Notes: generated from the letters alone by a model not told the origin. A DNA stretch of 64,000 nucleotides from Parapedobacter sp042666505 (GCF_042666505.1 NZ_JBHTDN010000006.1:124001-188000), one strand, 5' to 3'. Positions 18,878 to 27,127 are shown, counted from the stretch's first letter. Program-made: numbers and translations.

Positions 18878-19426
18878 TCAATTTATAATGTGCGATCCGA
18901 AATGACGCTCCAGTTTTTTCAGTTTACCGGCGATGCTGGCATCGATCTGCCGATCGCCGATTTTGACAACGAACCCGCCAATCAATGAAGGATTGACTTC
19001 GTTCCTCAAAATCACTTCCGCCTTTATTTCACTCGCGATTACATTTCGCAAAGTATCCAGGTTCTCCGGTGAAAGTGCCGCCGCTGAAATCACCGTCGCA
19101 TGAGCAATTCCCTTCACTTCATCATATTCCCGGATAAACTCCTGAGCGGTCGCATATAAAATTCCGGCACGCCCCTTGCGGACCATAATATGAAAAAAAG
19201 CCGTGATAGAAGGATTTATCTTTTTCTCAAACAATGCATCGAGAATATTGGCCTTTTTATCTTGTTTCATGATAGGGTTCTTCAGCACCGCTTGCAGTTC
19301 CTTGTTGGATTTCAGTACCGCGATGAACTGTTCCATATCCTGTTTTACCGATTCGAGATTTCCCTGCTCCTGTGCCAAATCAATCAGGGACTTTGCGTAT
19401 CGCGATGCAACTTTGAATTCCGACAT
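18878..19426 (-). CDS. atpH: ATP synthase delta subunit
   Basis: The 182-residue OSCP/delta subunit that links F1 to the peripheral stalk. The N-terminal helical domain starts VASRYAKSLIDLAQEQG. The C-terminal part has EVNPSLIGGFVVKIGDRQIDASI, shown here in two pieces as PSLIGGFVVKIGDRQ and IDASIAGKLKKL, typical of the family. Position between atpF and atpA is canonical. Confidence 0.96.
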   Translation of the reverse strand: MSEFKVASRYAKSLIDLAQEQGNLESVKQDMEQFIAVLKSNKELQAVLKNPIMKQDKKANILDALFEKKINPSITAFFHIMVRKGRAGILYATAQEFIREYDEVKGIAHATVISAAALSPENLDTLRNVIASEIKAEVILRNEVNPSLIGGFVVKIGDRQIDASIAGKLKKLERHFGSHIIN

Positions 19427-19451
19427 GATCTTTCCGTTAGCTTTTTGCCAA

Positions 19452-19952
19452 TTAGTTCAACTTCACATCTTTTAGCAAATCGGCTACCAACGCCTCTTGC
19501 TTTTGCCCGTCTTCAAACTCCTTTTCCAACACCTTGCGCGCAATTTCGAGAGAAAGCGAAGATACTTGATTCTTTACTTCGGCAAGCGCCCGCTTTTTCT
19601 GATCATCGATCTCCTTCCTCGCTTGTTCAACCAATTTCGCACCTTCGGCCTGCGCAGCGACTTTTGCATCTGCCACAATTTGGTCTTTCAATTCCTTCGC
19701 CTCTTTCAGGATGACATCGCGTTCCGCACGGGCAGTTTTAAGCAACTGCTCGTTTTCATTCGTAAGGCGCGCCATCTCATCCTTGGCCTTCTCAGCAGAT
19801 GCCAATGCATCCTCAATGGATTTTTCCCGCTCACCGATCGCCTCCATAATGGGCTTCCAAGCGAACTTTCGCAAAAGAACCAATAATAAAAGAAAGGCAA
19901 CCGCAGTCCAAAATACCAATCCGATGCTCGGATTACCAATATCAAAACTCAT
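19452..19952 (-). CDS. atpF: ATP synthase b subunit
   Basis: The 166-residue peripheral-stalk subunit: one membrane helix near the N-terminus (LVFWTAVAFLLLLVLLRKF) and a long charged, Ala-rich coiled coil for the rest. It is separated from atpE by about 100 bases containing a stable hairpin. Confidence 0.96.
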   Translation of the reverse strand: MSFDIGNPSIGLVFWTAVAFLLLLVLLRKFAWKPIMEAIGEREKSIEDALASAEKAKDEMARLTNENEQLLKTARAERDVILKEAKELKDQIVADAKVAAQAEGAKLVEQARKEIDDQKKRALAEVKNQVSSLSLEIARKVLEKEFEDGQKQEALVADLLKDVKLN

Positions 19953-19989
19953 AGTTCAGTATCTAAAATTCCAATGTCATGTTTGAAGC

Positions 19990-20028
19990 AAGGCCGGACA
20001 CCAAACCAACCGTTAGGGGCCCGGCCTT
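19990..20028 (-). other. Stable hairpin between atpE and atpF
   Basis: AAGGCCGG and CCGGCCTT form a perfect eight-pair stem around a 23-base loop. On the transcribed (minus) strand the stem is not followed by a U-run, so it is unlikely to terminate the operon. It may act as a processing or stability element. Read on the plus strand it is followed by T residues, but nothing is transcribed towards it there. Confidence 0.55.
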
Positions 20029-20057
20029 TTTAATTCAGTTTTCTTTGCAAAAAGATC

Positions 20058-20264
20058 TTACAACCCCATCAAAGATACTACGATTGCAAACAGGGCAGCA
20101 CCTTCAATAAGGGCCGCTGCAATAATCATAGCGGTCTGAATTTTTGACGCAGCCTCAGGTTGCCGAGCAATACCTTCCATTGCTTTGCCACCTACCTGTC
20201 CGATGCCGAGCCCGGCACCAATCACTGCTAATCCGGCACCTATTGCCGCAATTGAACCTACCAT
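20058..20264 (-). CDS. atpE: ATP synthase c subunit
   Basis: A 68-residue, two-helix proteolipid that forms the rotor ring. The polar loop is GIARQPEA and the ion-binding carboxylate is Glu54 in ALIEGAALF. The Gln and Ser/Thr ligands that mark sodium-type rings are not at the expected positions (Glu54 is followed by Gly), so a proton-type ring is the better reading. Confidence 0.97.
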   Translation of the reverse strand: MVGSIAAIGAGLAVIGAGLGIGQVGGKAMEGIARQPEAASKIQTAMIIAAALIEGAALFAIVVSLMGL

Positions 20265-20307
20265 AACAATTTTAATTTAATATATAGTTAATATAAGGAG
20301 TTACAAC

Positions 20308-21393
20308 TTAATGATGCTCTTCTACCGCCATCCCGATAAACAAGGCGGTTAACAGCGTAAATATAAACGCTTGCAGTGCCGCAACCAGCAACTCCAGTAC
20401 GTTCATAAAAAGCACAAACGCCAACGAGACCGGAGCAATCGCCAAAGATTTAAACACGAAAATCAACGAAATCAAACTTAGGATGATAATATGTCCAGCA
20501 GTAATGTTTGCGAATAAGCGAATCATCAATGCAAATGGTTTGGATATTACTCCCACCAATTCTACCGGAATCATAATGGGATAGAGCCACCACGGCACAT
20601 CAGGCATCAGAATGTGTTTCCAATAGTACTTGTTTCCATTGATATTGACCACAATTAATACAATGAATGCCAATACAAAGGTAACCGCTATGTTTCCGGT
20701 CACGTTGGCCGCTCCCGGAAAAATGGGAATCAACCCCATCAGGTTATTCAACCAGATAAAAAAGAATATCGTTAATAAAAGCGGCATAAAGCGCGCATAG
20801 GTATGTCCAATGTTGGGACGCGCTATGTCATCTCTGACAAAAAGAATAATAGGTTCCAGAAACGACTGAAGCCCCCTCGGTGCTTTGCCTTCCCGCTTCT
20901 TATATGCGCGAGCTACGGAGGTAAATATGAGCAACATAATAATTACCGCCAAGAACATCGACGCTACGTTCTTCGTAATAGAAAAATCCCAAACTTTTTG
21001 AGAAGCCGCTTCGTCTACTTCGCCGGAAGCCCCAACTACCCGAATTTTCTTTTTGTCGACCAGCCGGTACGTATAGTGCTTCCCCTGGTAATCCTGCTCG
21101 CCATGATGAAATTCCGAAGATAAAAAGACCTCCATCCCCTTATCAGTATACAGAATAACGGGAAGCGGAATCGATGTATGTCCCCAAAGATGCCAATCGT
21201 GCGCATCACTGATGTGCTCCATAATTACTTTGGTAGGCTCAAATTCTTCTTCTCCATGTGCTTCATGACTGACGGAAGCGGCCGTATCAGCCATTGCCGC
21301 TTTGGCAGTATTTGTAACGGAAAAGGTCGCTAAAACGGCGAAAATTGCTATGAAGCTGATTTTTTTTGAATCGAAAAAGTGCCTAAAATCCAT
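20308..21393 (-). CDS. atpB: ATP synthase a subunit with long N-terminal extension
   Basis: The membrane stator subunit of Fo. The essential Arg is in ALMIRLFANITAGH, with five to six membrane helices after about residue 140. The 361 residues exceed the ~270 usual in Proteobacteria because of an N-terminal signal-like helix (SFIAIFAVLATFSVTNTAKA) and a hydrophilic, His/Glu-rich region of about 110 residues facing the periplasm. Such extensions are common in Bacteroidota. The gene follows the AtpI-like gene by 14 bases. Confidence 0.96.
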   Translation of the reverse strand: MDFRHFFDSKKISFIAIFAVLATFSVTNTAKAAMADTAASVSHEAHGEEEFEPTKVIMEHISDAHDWHLWGHTSIPLPVILYTDKGMEVFLSSEFHHGEQDYQGKHYTYRLVDKKKIRVVGASGEVDEAASQKVWDFSITKNVASMFLAVIIMLLIFTSVARAYKKREGKAPRGLQSFLEPIILFVRDDIARPNIGHTYARFMPLLLTIFFFIWLNNLMGLIPIFPGAANVTGNIAVTFVLAFIVLIVVNINGNKYYWKHILMPDVPWWLYPIMIPVELVGVISKPFALMIRLFANITAGHIIILSLISLIFVFKSLAIAPVSLAFVLFMNVLELLVAALQAFIFTLLTALFIGMAVEEHH

Positions 21394-21407
21394 CTATTCC
21401 CAATTTT

Positions 21408-21797
21408 TTACGTCTGATTTTGGTCGCGCAAGTTACGTAACAAATAAGTAACTTCAAAGACCGTGAACAAGAAATATAGTGAAAAAAAATTCAAGGCTGT
21501 AAGCATCTTATTTTCAGGATATTTAATTATCAAGATAGCCACTACAGCCAAACAGATAAATAGTTTGATAAAAAGCCCACCAAGCAGGCTATAAACCGAT
21601 AATTCGCCTCCTTTCCGAATTCCCAGATCACTTAATATATACGCAATCAATGTCAACGCGAATACCACTACAAAAAGCAACCAAAAGTGAGGGCTGAGTA
21701 CCGGCGTATCCGGAAACCCAGCGGACAAGGCAACCGCTGTACAGGCCACTCCTATACCGAACAAGTGGTAATATATAACAAAGCGCGAAAGGGTCAT
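21408..21797 (-). CDS. AtpI-like four-helix membrane protein
   Basis: A 129-residue protein with four predicted membrane helices (around VIYYHLFGIGVACTAVALSA, FWLLFVVVFALTLIAYIL, LGGLFIKLFICLAVVAILII and NFFSLYFLFTVFEVTYLL). Its location directly before atpB is the usual place of atpI, and the four-helix size and Phe/Tyr-rich last helix fit AtpI, which helps assemble the c ring. Sequence identity to AtpI is not obvious, so the name rests on place and topology. The ATG at 21797 is one base behind the dapF stop (TGAAATGA), giving coupled translation. An upstream in-frame extension would lie inside dapF and is rejected. Confidence 0.6.
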   Translation of the reverse strand: MTLSRFVIYYHLFGIGVACTAVALSAGFPDTPVLSPHFWLLFVVVFALTLIAYILSDLGIRKGGELSVYSLLGGLFIKLFICLAVVAILIIKYPENKMLTALNFFSLYFLFTVFEVTYLLRNLRDQNQT

Positions 21798-21798
21798 T

Positions 21799-22587
21799 TC
21801 ACCACGTGATTTCTCCCTTATAAACGAATTCGGCCGGCCCTTCCAAAAAAACATCGGTAAAACGATCGCCAGCACCATTAAATCGAATGACCAGTCTCCC
21901 GCCCGCTACACGTATCGGAGTTTCCCTTATACCTTCCATTCGATTATGCCATGCCATCGCCAAGGCTACGGCGGTCGCTCCCGTTCCACATGCCAGTGTT
22001 TCGTCCTCAACGCCGCGTTCGTACGTACGCAGATAATACCCATCCCCGTCCGGCTCAACAAAGTTCACGTTGATGCCATCCTTCCGAAAGGTGTCACTGT
22101 AGCGGATTCGACGCCCTTCCTCAACTACCGGATACGTAGCCAGCCCGGTTACGGATTGGACATAATGCGGAGATCCCGTATTTAATAAGTAGGCATCTCC
22201 GACCCTCCTAATCTCGGCAACATCTCCCATTTTTAAACTGATCCAACCGACTGTTTTATGCAAACGCGCATGATGCGCCCCGTCTGCTGCCAAAAAGTCA
22301 GTTTCCGAACCAATAATCCCTTGATCTTGCGCAAAGGCTACGATACACCTGCCACCGTTCCCGCACATGCTCCCCTCACGGCCGTCTGCATTAAAGTACA
22401 CCATTTCGAAATCATAAGCTTCCTTGTCCTGTAAAAGCATCAAACCATCCCCGCCAATACCGAATCTACGATCACAGAGATGTCGCACTAAATCAACGTT
22501 ATCCCGTTCAAATGCTCCATTTCTATTGTCGAAAATTATAAAATCATTGCCCGCGCCCTGATATTTATAAAACGTATGCGTATTCAT
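21799..22587 (-). CDS. dapF: Diaminopimelate epimerase
   Basis: Converts LL- to meso-diaminopimelate for lysine and peptidoglycan. The two catalytic cysteines are both present, in MCGNGGRCIVAF and ACGTGATAVALA, and the N-terminus FYKYQGAGNDFIIFDNR is standard. Length 262 is normal. It is the first gene of the leftward run into the ATP synthase genes, behind a -7 promoter element, and overlaps nothing but is one base from the AtpI-like start. Confidence 0.96.
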   Translation of the reverse strand: MNTHTFYKYQGAGNDFIIFDNRNGAFERDNVDLVRHLCDRRFGIGGDGLMLLQDKEAYDFEMVYFNADGREGSMCGNGGRCIVAFAQDQGIIGSETDFLAADGAHHARLHKTVGWISLKMGDVAEIRRVGDAYLLNTGSPHYVQSVTGLATYPVVEEGRRIRYSDTFRKDGINVNFVEPDGDGYYLRTYERGVEDETLACGTGATAVALAMAWHNRMEGIRETPIRVAGGRLVIRFNGAGDRFTDVFLEGPAEFVYKGEITW

Positions 22588-22608
22588 CTATCTTTATTTA
22601 TTGCGTGT

Positions 22609-22616
22609 CAAAGGTA
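22609..22616 (-). promoter_or_regulatory. -7 element upstream of dapF-atp operon
   Basis: Minus strand TACCTTTG, about 21 bases before the dapF ATG. No -33 TTG lies at the normal distance. If no internal promoter exists, the ATP synthase genes would be transcribed from here. Confidence 0.5.
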
Positions 22617-22671
22617 ACGATAACTACGGAGATGCTTTAACATTATTTAACAGAAAAGTCCGGCCATTTAC

Positions 22672-22703
22672 TTGCTTTGGAGTGGCAAATGGTATTACAT
22701 TTG
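22672..22703 (+). promoter_or_regulatory. Promoter of the htrA/degP gene
   Basis: TTG, 21 bases, TACATTTG. The predicted transcript begins near 22708 and has a leader of about 130 bases that contains a hairpin and a 13-codon frame. Confidence 0.6.
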
Positions 22704-22752
22704 AACAACTTTTTGCAACAATAAAAAGTTCGACTTATAACGATAGGAATAA

Positions 22753-22809
22753 CATGAAACCTGCCATGTCTGCAACTTCAGCAAAAGCTATGTAAATGCA
22801 GGTTCCATG
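22753..22809 (+). other. Structured leader upstream of degP with a 13-codon frame
   Basis: CATGAAACCTGC (22753-22764) pairs with GCAGGTTCCATG (22798-22809) at 11 of 12 positions. The 33-base loop holds most of a small frame, ATG 22754 to TAA 22795, coding MKPAMSATSAKAM. The ATG of the frame lies in the left arm. It could be a leader peptide or only an RNA structure controlling degP; no U-run follows, so it is not a plain terminator. Confidence 0.4.
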
Positions 22810-22838
22810 AGGCAATTAAAAAACAAATTAGTATACGA

Positions 22839-24404
22839 ATGAAAAAATTTGGATTAACGTTATTGACCGCGCTGATTGGAGGCTTGATAGCTGTGGGCGG
22901 CTATAAACTGTTTGAAAGCAAACGTGAGAGCAAATTGTCGTTTGAAGAACGCCAGGAATTGCATTATGCAAATAATCCAGTGCCAAATGTCGTGTCTTCA
23001 ACCGGTAATCCGGATTTCACACAGGCTGCGGCTATGGTGGCACCAGCCGTAGTGCATATTACGACAACTTATCCGGGCCGTACGGGATCAAGCGGTTATG
23101 GTGACCCTATGGATTTGTTTGAAGAATTTTTCGGCATGCCGCGCCAGCGGCAACAACGCACGCAGCCGCCAGCGCAAGCCACGGGATCAGGTGTGATTAT
23201 TTCCGAAGATGGGTACATCGTCACGAACAACCACGTCGTGGTCGATGCCAATAAAATAGAGGTACAGTTAACGGACAAGCGCACGGTCGAAGCCAAAATT
23301 ATTGGCCGCGATCCGAATACCGATCTTGCATTGATCAAAATTAACGAAAAAGGACTTCCTTTCGTCCGATTTGGCAATTCAGATGAAGTCCGGATCGGCG
23401 AATGGGTACTTGCCGTAGGTTATCCCCTGGGTCTTGAATCTACGGTGACCGCAGGGATTGTCAGTGCAACGGGACGCTCTACAGGAATCATTGCCCGCGA
23501 GTTGCAACAAAGGCAGTATCAGCAACGTGGCTACCCGCAATCGGATGAAGAGCCCATGCTCAACACAGCAGTAGAATCGTTTATCCAAACGGACGCCGTC
23601 ATCAACAAAGGAAACAGCGGTGGACCACTTGTGAACGCCAACGGTGAACTGATTGGCATCAACTCCAATATTATGACGCCTACCGGCACCTATGCGGGGT
23701 ATGGTTTCGCGGTTCCCGTCAATTTAGTGAAGAAAATTGCCGATGACTTCATCAAATTCGGCCGGGTTAAAAGAGGTTTGATTGGCATCACATTTACGGA
23801 ACTCAATCCCGCGATGGCCAAGGAACTCGAGATTACCGATGTAAATGGTCTATATATAAGAGATGTGGTTGCCAACGGTGCCGCGGAGGAAGCTGGTCTT
23901 AAAGAAGGTGATATTATCACGAAGCTGGATGGTCGGGCCATTACCTCATCGTCGGATTTACAGGAGCGAATTTATCGGTTACGACCCGGCGACAAGGTAA
24001 AACTAACTTACAAACGAAACGGCAAAGAGCGGGATGTAACCGTAACCTTGAAAGAGGACACCCGTGCAGCTGAACGCCAAGCTGAAGAGGATAAAGAAAC
24101 CAAACGCAGCGCTACCGAAATCTATAACAAGCTTGGGGCTGGTTTCGTGCCCGCCAACGATGCAAAAAAGAAAGAACTGGGTATATCTTCCGGCGTGGTG
24201 GTGACCCAAGTGCATCAAGGAGGATTGTTTGATTATTTCAACGTACAACGCGGATTAGTGATTACGCACATCAACGGAAAGCCAGTAAATAACGCGGACG
24301 AAGTCGAATCGGCGTTAGGCGATTCCGAACGGGGCATTGTCCGTATTGTGGGTGTGCCGCAACGGGGCAGCCGGGTGGAATTGAATATGCCCATCGAGTA
24401 CTAG
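22839..24404 (+). CDS. degP: DegP/HtrA (Do-like) periplasmic serine protease
   Basis: A 521-residue envelope protease and chaperone for misfolded proteins. An N-terminal membrane/signal helix (FGLTLLTALIGGLIAVGGY) is followed by a trypsin-like domain with triad His132 (TNNHVV), Asp162 (NTDLALI) and Ser260 (GNSGGPL). Two PDZ domains follow, at about residues 300-395 and 420-515. The Q-linker and Gln/Arg-rich loop (residues 101-115) matches the LA loop of the family. The gene is monocistronic: own promoter, long leader with a hairpin, and a strong terminator 37 bases after the stop. The stop itself ends the second PDZ normally. Confidence 0.94.
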   Translation: MKKFGLTLLTALIGGLIAVGGYKLFESKRESKLSFEERQELHYANNPVPNVVSSTGNPDFTQAAAMVAPAVVHITTTYPGRTGSSGYGDPMDLFEEFFGMPRQRQQRTQPPAQATGSGVIISEDGYIVTNNHVVVDANKIEVQLTDKRTVEAKIIGRDPNTDLALIKINEKGLPFVRFGNSDEVRIGEWVLAVGYPLGLESTVTAGIVSATGRSTGIIARELQQRQYQQRGYPQSDEEPMLNTAVESFIQTDAVINKGNSGGPLVNANGELIGINSNIMTPTGTYAGYGFAVPVNLVKKIADDFIKFGRVKRGLIGITFTELNPAMAKELEITDVNGLYIRDVVANGAAEEAGLKEGDIITKLDGRAITSSSDLQERIYRLRPGDKVKLTYKRNGKERDVTVTLKEDTRAAERQAEEDKETKRSATEIYNKLGAGFVPANDAKKKELGISSGVVVTQVHQGGLFDYFNVQRGLVITHINGKPVNNADEVESALGDSERGIVRIVGVPQRGSRVELNMPIEY

Positions 24405-24436
24405 GCGTAAGTTTCCGATAGCAAATAACTAACTGC

Positions 24437-24470
24437 AAAAAATCCCGGCTGAAGTCAGCCGGGATTTTTT
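24437..24470. terminator. Bidirectional intrinsic terminator between degP and the bacilliredoxin gene
   Basis: AATCCCGGCT and AGCCGGGATT form a perfect ten-pair stem around GAAGTC, flanked by four A on the left and T on the right. It can terminate both convergent genes. Confidence 0.92.
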
Positions 24471-24501
24471 AGTTGCATCATCAATTGTCAACTGTCGATT
24501 A

Positions 24502-24912
24502 TTAACAATACGCATCAAACGCGGCAACTAGATTGTCTGCAATCATCTGTGCCGGCCGCCCTTCAATTTGATGCCGCTCAATCATGTGCACCAATTTGCC
24601 GTCCTTGAACAACGCCATGGCGGGTGAAGAGGGTGGATAGGGCAACATATAGCTGCGCGCTTGGTCTACCGCATCCTTTTCCATCCCCGCAAAGACGGTA
24701 ACCACTTTATCCGGCCGTTTCTCGTGCTTCAAGGAAGCGACTGCAGCAGGGCGTGCATTAGCCGCAGCGCAACCGCATACTGAATTCACCACGACAAATA
24801 CGGTCCCATCCTGCTTAATGGCCGCATCAACTTCTTTAGGTGTTTTTAATTCTTCAAAACCGACGTCTGTCAATTCTTTGCGCATCGGCGCTACCAGGTA
24901 TTCGGGATACAT
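24502..24912 (-). CDS. BrxA/BrxB-family bacilliredoxin
   Basis: A 136-residue thioredoxin-fold protein with the CGC active site in VVNSVCGCAAANARPA, typical of the YphP/YqiW family. In Firmicutes these proteins remove bacillithiol from mixed disulfides; several Bacteroidota also make bacillithiol, so the same job is plausible but inferred. The start MYPEYLVAPMRKEL is conserved in the family. A good promoter is located 42 bases upstream. Confidence 0.9.
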   Translation of the reverse strand: MYPEYLVAPMRKELTDVGFEELKTPKEVDAAIKQDGTVFVVVNSVCGCAAANARPAAVASLKHEKRPDKVVTVFAGMEKDAVDQARSYMLPYPPSSPAMALFKDGKLVHMIERHQIEGRPAQMIADNLVAAFDAYC

Positions 24913-24953
24913 AGCGTTTAGTCCTTTCTATTTATATGTTAATGAATGATCTG

Positions 24954-24984
24954 CAAAGATAAGGTGCTTCCAGACCTTAAGCAA
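24954..24984 (-). promoter_or_regulatory. Promoter of the bacilliredoxin gene
   Basis: Minus strand: TTG, 20 bases, TATCTTTG. Spacing and motif are ideal for the Bacteroidota housekeeping sigma factor. Confidence 0.75.
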
Positions 24985-25010
24985 GTATAATCACTCAGTT
25001 GAATGTCAGA

Positions 25011-25042
25011 TTTGTGAGTCGTTCGTGAAAATAGTATCTTTG
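25011..25042 (+). promoter_or_regulatory. Promoter of ahcY
   Basis: TTTG, 20 bases, TATCTTTG: a full-consensus Bacteroidota promoter 26 bases before the ahcY ATG, divergent from the bacilliredoxin promoter. Confidence 0.8.
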
Positions 25043-25068
25043 TCGGCTCAATATAAATAATTATTGTT

Positions 25069-26382
25069 ATGTCCGTAGACACCGCATATACTCCCTACAA
25101 AGTAAAGGATATAAGCCTCGCCGAGTGGGGCCGCAAAGAAATTGAATTAGCTGAAGCTGAGATGCCGGGACTTATGGCCCTCCGGGAAGAGTTTGGTGTT
25201 TCCAAACCCCTCACGGGTGCGCGCATCGCAGGCTGCTTACACATGACTATCCAAACCGCTGTACTGATCGAGACACTGATCGAATTGGGTGCTGATGTCA
25301 CGTGGTCATCCTGCAACATCTTTTCTACGCAAGACCACGCCGCTGCGGCCATTGCTGCAGCCGGCATACCCGTTTATGCCTGGAAAGGAATGAGTGAGGC
25401 CGAGTTTAACTGGTGCATTGAACAGACACTCTTTTTCGGCGAAGAACGCAAGCCACTTAATATGATCCTGGACGATGGCGGTGACCTGACCAATATGGTT
25501 TTCGACAAATATCCGGAGTTAATCGGTGGCATTAAAGGCTTGTCCGAAGAAACAACAACCGGCGTGCACCGTTTATACGAACGCATGAAAAACGGGACTT
25601 TACATCTTCCTGCTATCAATGTCAACGACTCGGTGACGAAATCCAAATTTGACAACAAATACGGTTGCCGTGAGTCATTGGTAGACGCTATTCGCCGTGC
25701 CACGGATCTCATGTTGGCTGGAAAAGTAGCCGTGGTGGCCGGATACGGTGACGTTGGCAAAGGTTCCGCAGAATCTTTGCGTAGTGCGGGCGTTCGGGTC
25801 ATCGTCACCGAAATAGATCCCATATGTGCCCTTCAAGCTGCAATGGAAGGCTACGAAGTGAAAAAGTTTGCCAACGCCGTTAAAGAAGCGGATATTGTGG
25901 TTACGGCGACGGGCAACCGCGATATTGTCCGTGCGGAACATTTCAAAGCGTTAAAAGACAAAGCGGTGGTGTGTAACATTGGCCACTTCGACAACGAGAT
26001 CGATGTGGCGTGGCTCAATCAAAATTACGGTCATACCAAAGTAGAAATCAAGCCTCAAGTTGATAAGTACACCATAGAAGGTAAGGATGTAATTCTGTTG
26101 GCCGAAGGCCGGCTTGTAAACCTTGGCTGTGCCACAGGCCACCCTTCTTTCGTCATGAGTAACTCATTTACCAACCAAACCTTGGCTCAAATTGAATTAT
26201 GGGCAAATAGCCAAAACTACGAGAACAAGGTGTATACACTTCCGAAACACCTCGATGAAAAAGTAGCGCGCCTGCATCTCGCTAAAATCGGCGTAGAATT
26301 AGACGAATTAGACCCGGGTCAGGCATCTTATATAGGTGTACCGGTAGAGGGACCTTACAAACCCGATCACTATCGCTATTAA
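25069..26382 (+). CDS. ahcY: S-adenosylhomocysteine hydrolase
   Basis: Splits S-adenosylhomocysteine to adenosine and homocysteine, relieving product inhibition of methyltransferases. The 437-residue protein shows CLHMTIQTAVLIETL, the NAD-binding GYGDVGKGSAESLR, NIGHFDNEID and GCATGHPSFVMSNSF, and ends in KPDHYRY as the family does. It is monocistronic, with a consensus promoter and a large hairpin after the stop. Confidence 0.98.
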   Translation: MSVDTAYTPYKVKDISLAEWGRKEIELAEAEMPGLMALREEFGVSKPLTGARIAGCLHMTIQTAVLIETLIELGADVTWSSCNIFSTQDHAAAAIAAAGIPVYAWKGMSEAEFNWCIEQTLFFGEERKPLNMILDDGGDLTNMVFDKYPELIGGIKGLSEETTTGVHRLYERMKNGTLHLPAINVNDSVTKSKFDNKYGCRESLVDAIRRATDLMLAGKVAVVAGYGDVGKGSAESLRSAGVRVIVTEIDPICALQAAMEGYEVKKFANAVKEADIVVTATGNRDIVRAEHFKALKDKAVVCNIGHFDNEIDVAWLNQNYGHTKVEIKPQVDKYTIEGKDVILLAEGRLVNLGCATGHPSFVMSNSFTNQTLAQIELWANSQNYENKVYTLPKHLDEKVARLHLAKIGVELDELDPGQASYIGVPVEGPYKPDHYRY

Positions 26383-26401
26383 CAGTCCGCTAATCACACT
26401 A

Positions 26402-26446
26402 TACATCATTTCCGCATGGCATAAACCAATGCGGGAACGATGTGTA
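26402..26446. other. Long hairpin downstream of ahcY
   Basis: TACATCATTTCCGCAT and ATGCGGGAACGATGTG pair over 16 positions with one mismatch and two G-T pairs around an 11-base loop. Neither strand has a U-run behind the stem, so it is not a classical intrinsic terminator. It may protect the 3' end or stop transcription factor-dependently between the convergent ahcY and NR-kinase-like genes. Confidence 0.5.
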
Positions 26447-26555
26447 GTTGTATCAAAATTCCACCAATGATTTTTACCGTCAGAGGCTAGAAGCACCTAT
26501 CTAACATCCGGACTTTTCACTGAAATCCACTAAAAATCAAACCGCGTAGAGTTCC

Positions 26556-27092
26556 TTACAACAATCTCTGATTGTTTGCAGATAAAAAACCAGACGTCGC
26601 CGCCAACGCGTTCGCAAACCGATCTTCACCTAATCCGGAAATCACGACGTAATTTGCACGAATGGCCCGCAGCTCATCATGCCAGACCTGCATAAAATGC
26701 TCACGCAAATGCGGGAAATCCCGCAAGGGATCATCTACCCAGGGCAAATCGATATCCATTAGCAGATATAAATCGTACGACACGGTTTTGAGCGCATCCG
26801 TCACCACAGCAGGTGTGCCGCCGAATAGATGGTCACACCACACCTTAATTGTTAAAAACATCGTGTCGCAGACCAACAAGTTATTATGTGCAAGCGGGAT
26901 GAGGCTACGCTCCAAGGCCAGCTGCCCATAAAACATATTCAATTCATCCTGAAGCGAATACTCCCGATTGAGATCACGGCAATATTCCCGGGCATATTCC
27001 GGTACACATACAGTACCATATTGCTCCGCTAACCTTTCGGCTATGGTCGATTTGCCCGTTGATTCCGGTCCGACCACCGCTATTTTTACCAT
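26556..27092 (-). CDS. NadR-like nicotinamide riboside kinase / AAA ATPase
   Basis: A 178-residue P-loop protein with Walker A GPESTGKST near the start and the block VPEYAREYCRDLNREY seen in the kinase domain of NadR, then LLVCDTMFLTIKVWCDHLFG and LLMDIDLPWVDDPLRDFP. By family it would phosphorylate nicotinamide riboside in NAD salvage; no adenylyltransferase or HTH part is attached. The ATG at 27092 gives the natural start MVKIAVVGPE. A longer start at 27128 would read through a terminator hairpin and is rejected. The gene directly follows that terminator, so how it is transcribed is unclear. Confidence 0.8.
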   Translation of the reverse strand: MVKIAVVGPESTGKSTIAERLAEQYGTVCVPEYAREYCRDLNREYSLQDELNMFYGQLALERSLIPLAHNNLLVCDTMFLTIKVWCDHLFGGTPAVVTDALKTVSYDLYLLMDIDLPWVDDPLRDFPHLREHFMQVWHDELRAIRANYVVISGLGEDRFANALAATSGFLSANNQRLL

Positions 27093-27127
27093 AAAAAGAA
27101 ATGCCATTGGTGCTAGCACCAATGGCA
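27093..27127 (-). terminator. Terminator after the outer-membrane protein gene
   Basis: A perfect 26-base palindrome, TGCCATTGGTG-CTAG-CACCAATGGCA, followed on the minus strand by TTTCTTTTT. It ends the upstream gene and lies immediately before the NR-kinase-like start codon. Confidence 0.85.

Noticed and set aside
19990..20028. Terminator within the ATP synthase operon
   Set aside because: The T-run lies on the strand opposite to transcription, so the hairpin is not a terminator for the operon.
20058..20264. Sodium-type c ring
   Set aside because: The Gln ligand is not at the required distance and the residue after Glu54 is Gly, not Ser or Thr; the Gln in GIGQVGGK does not align with the sodium ligand.
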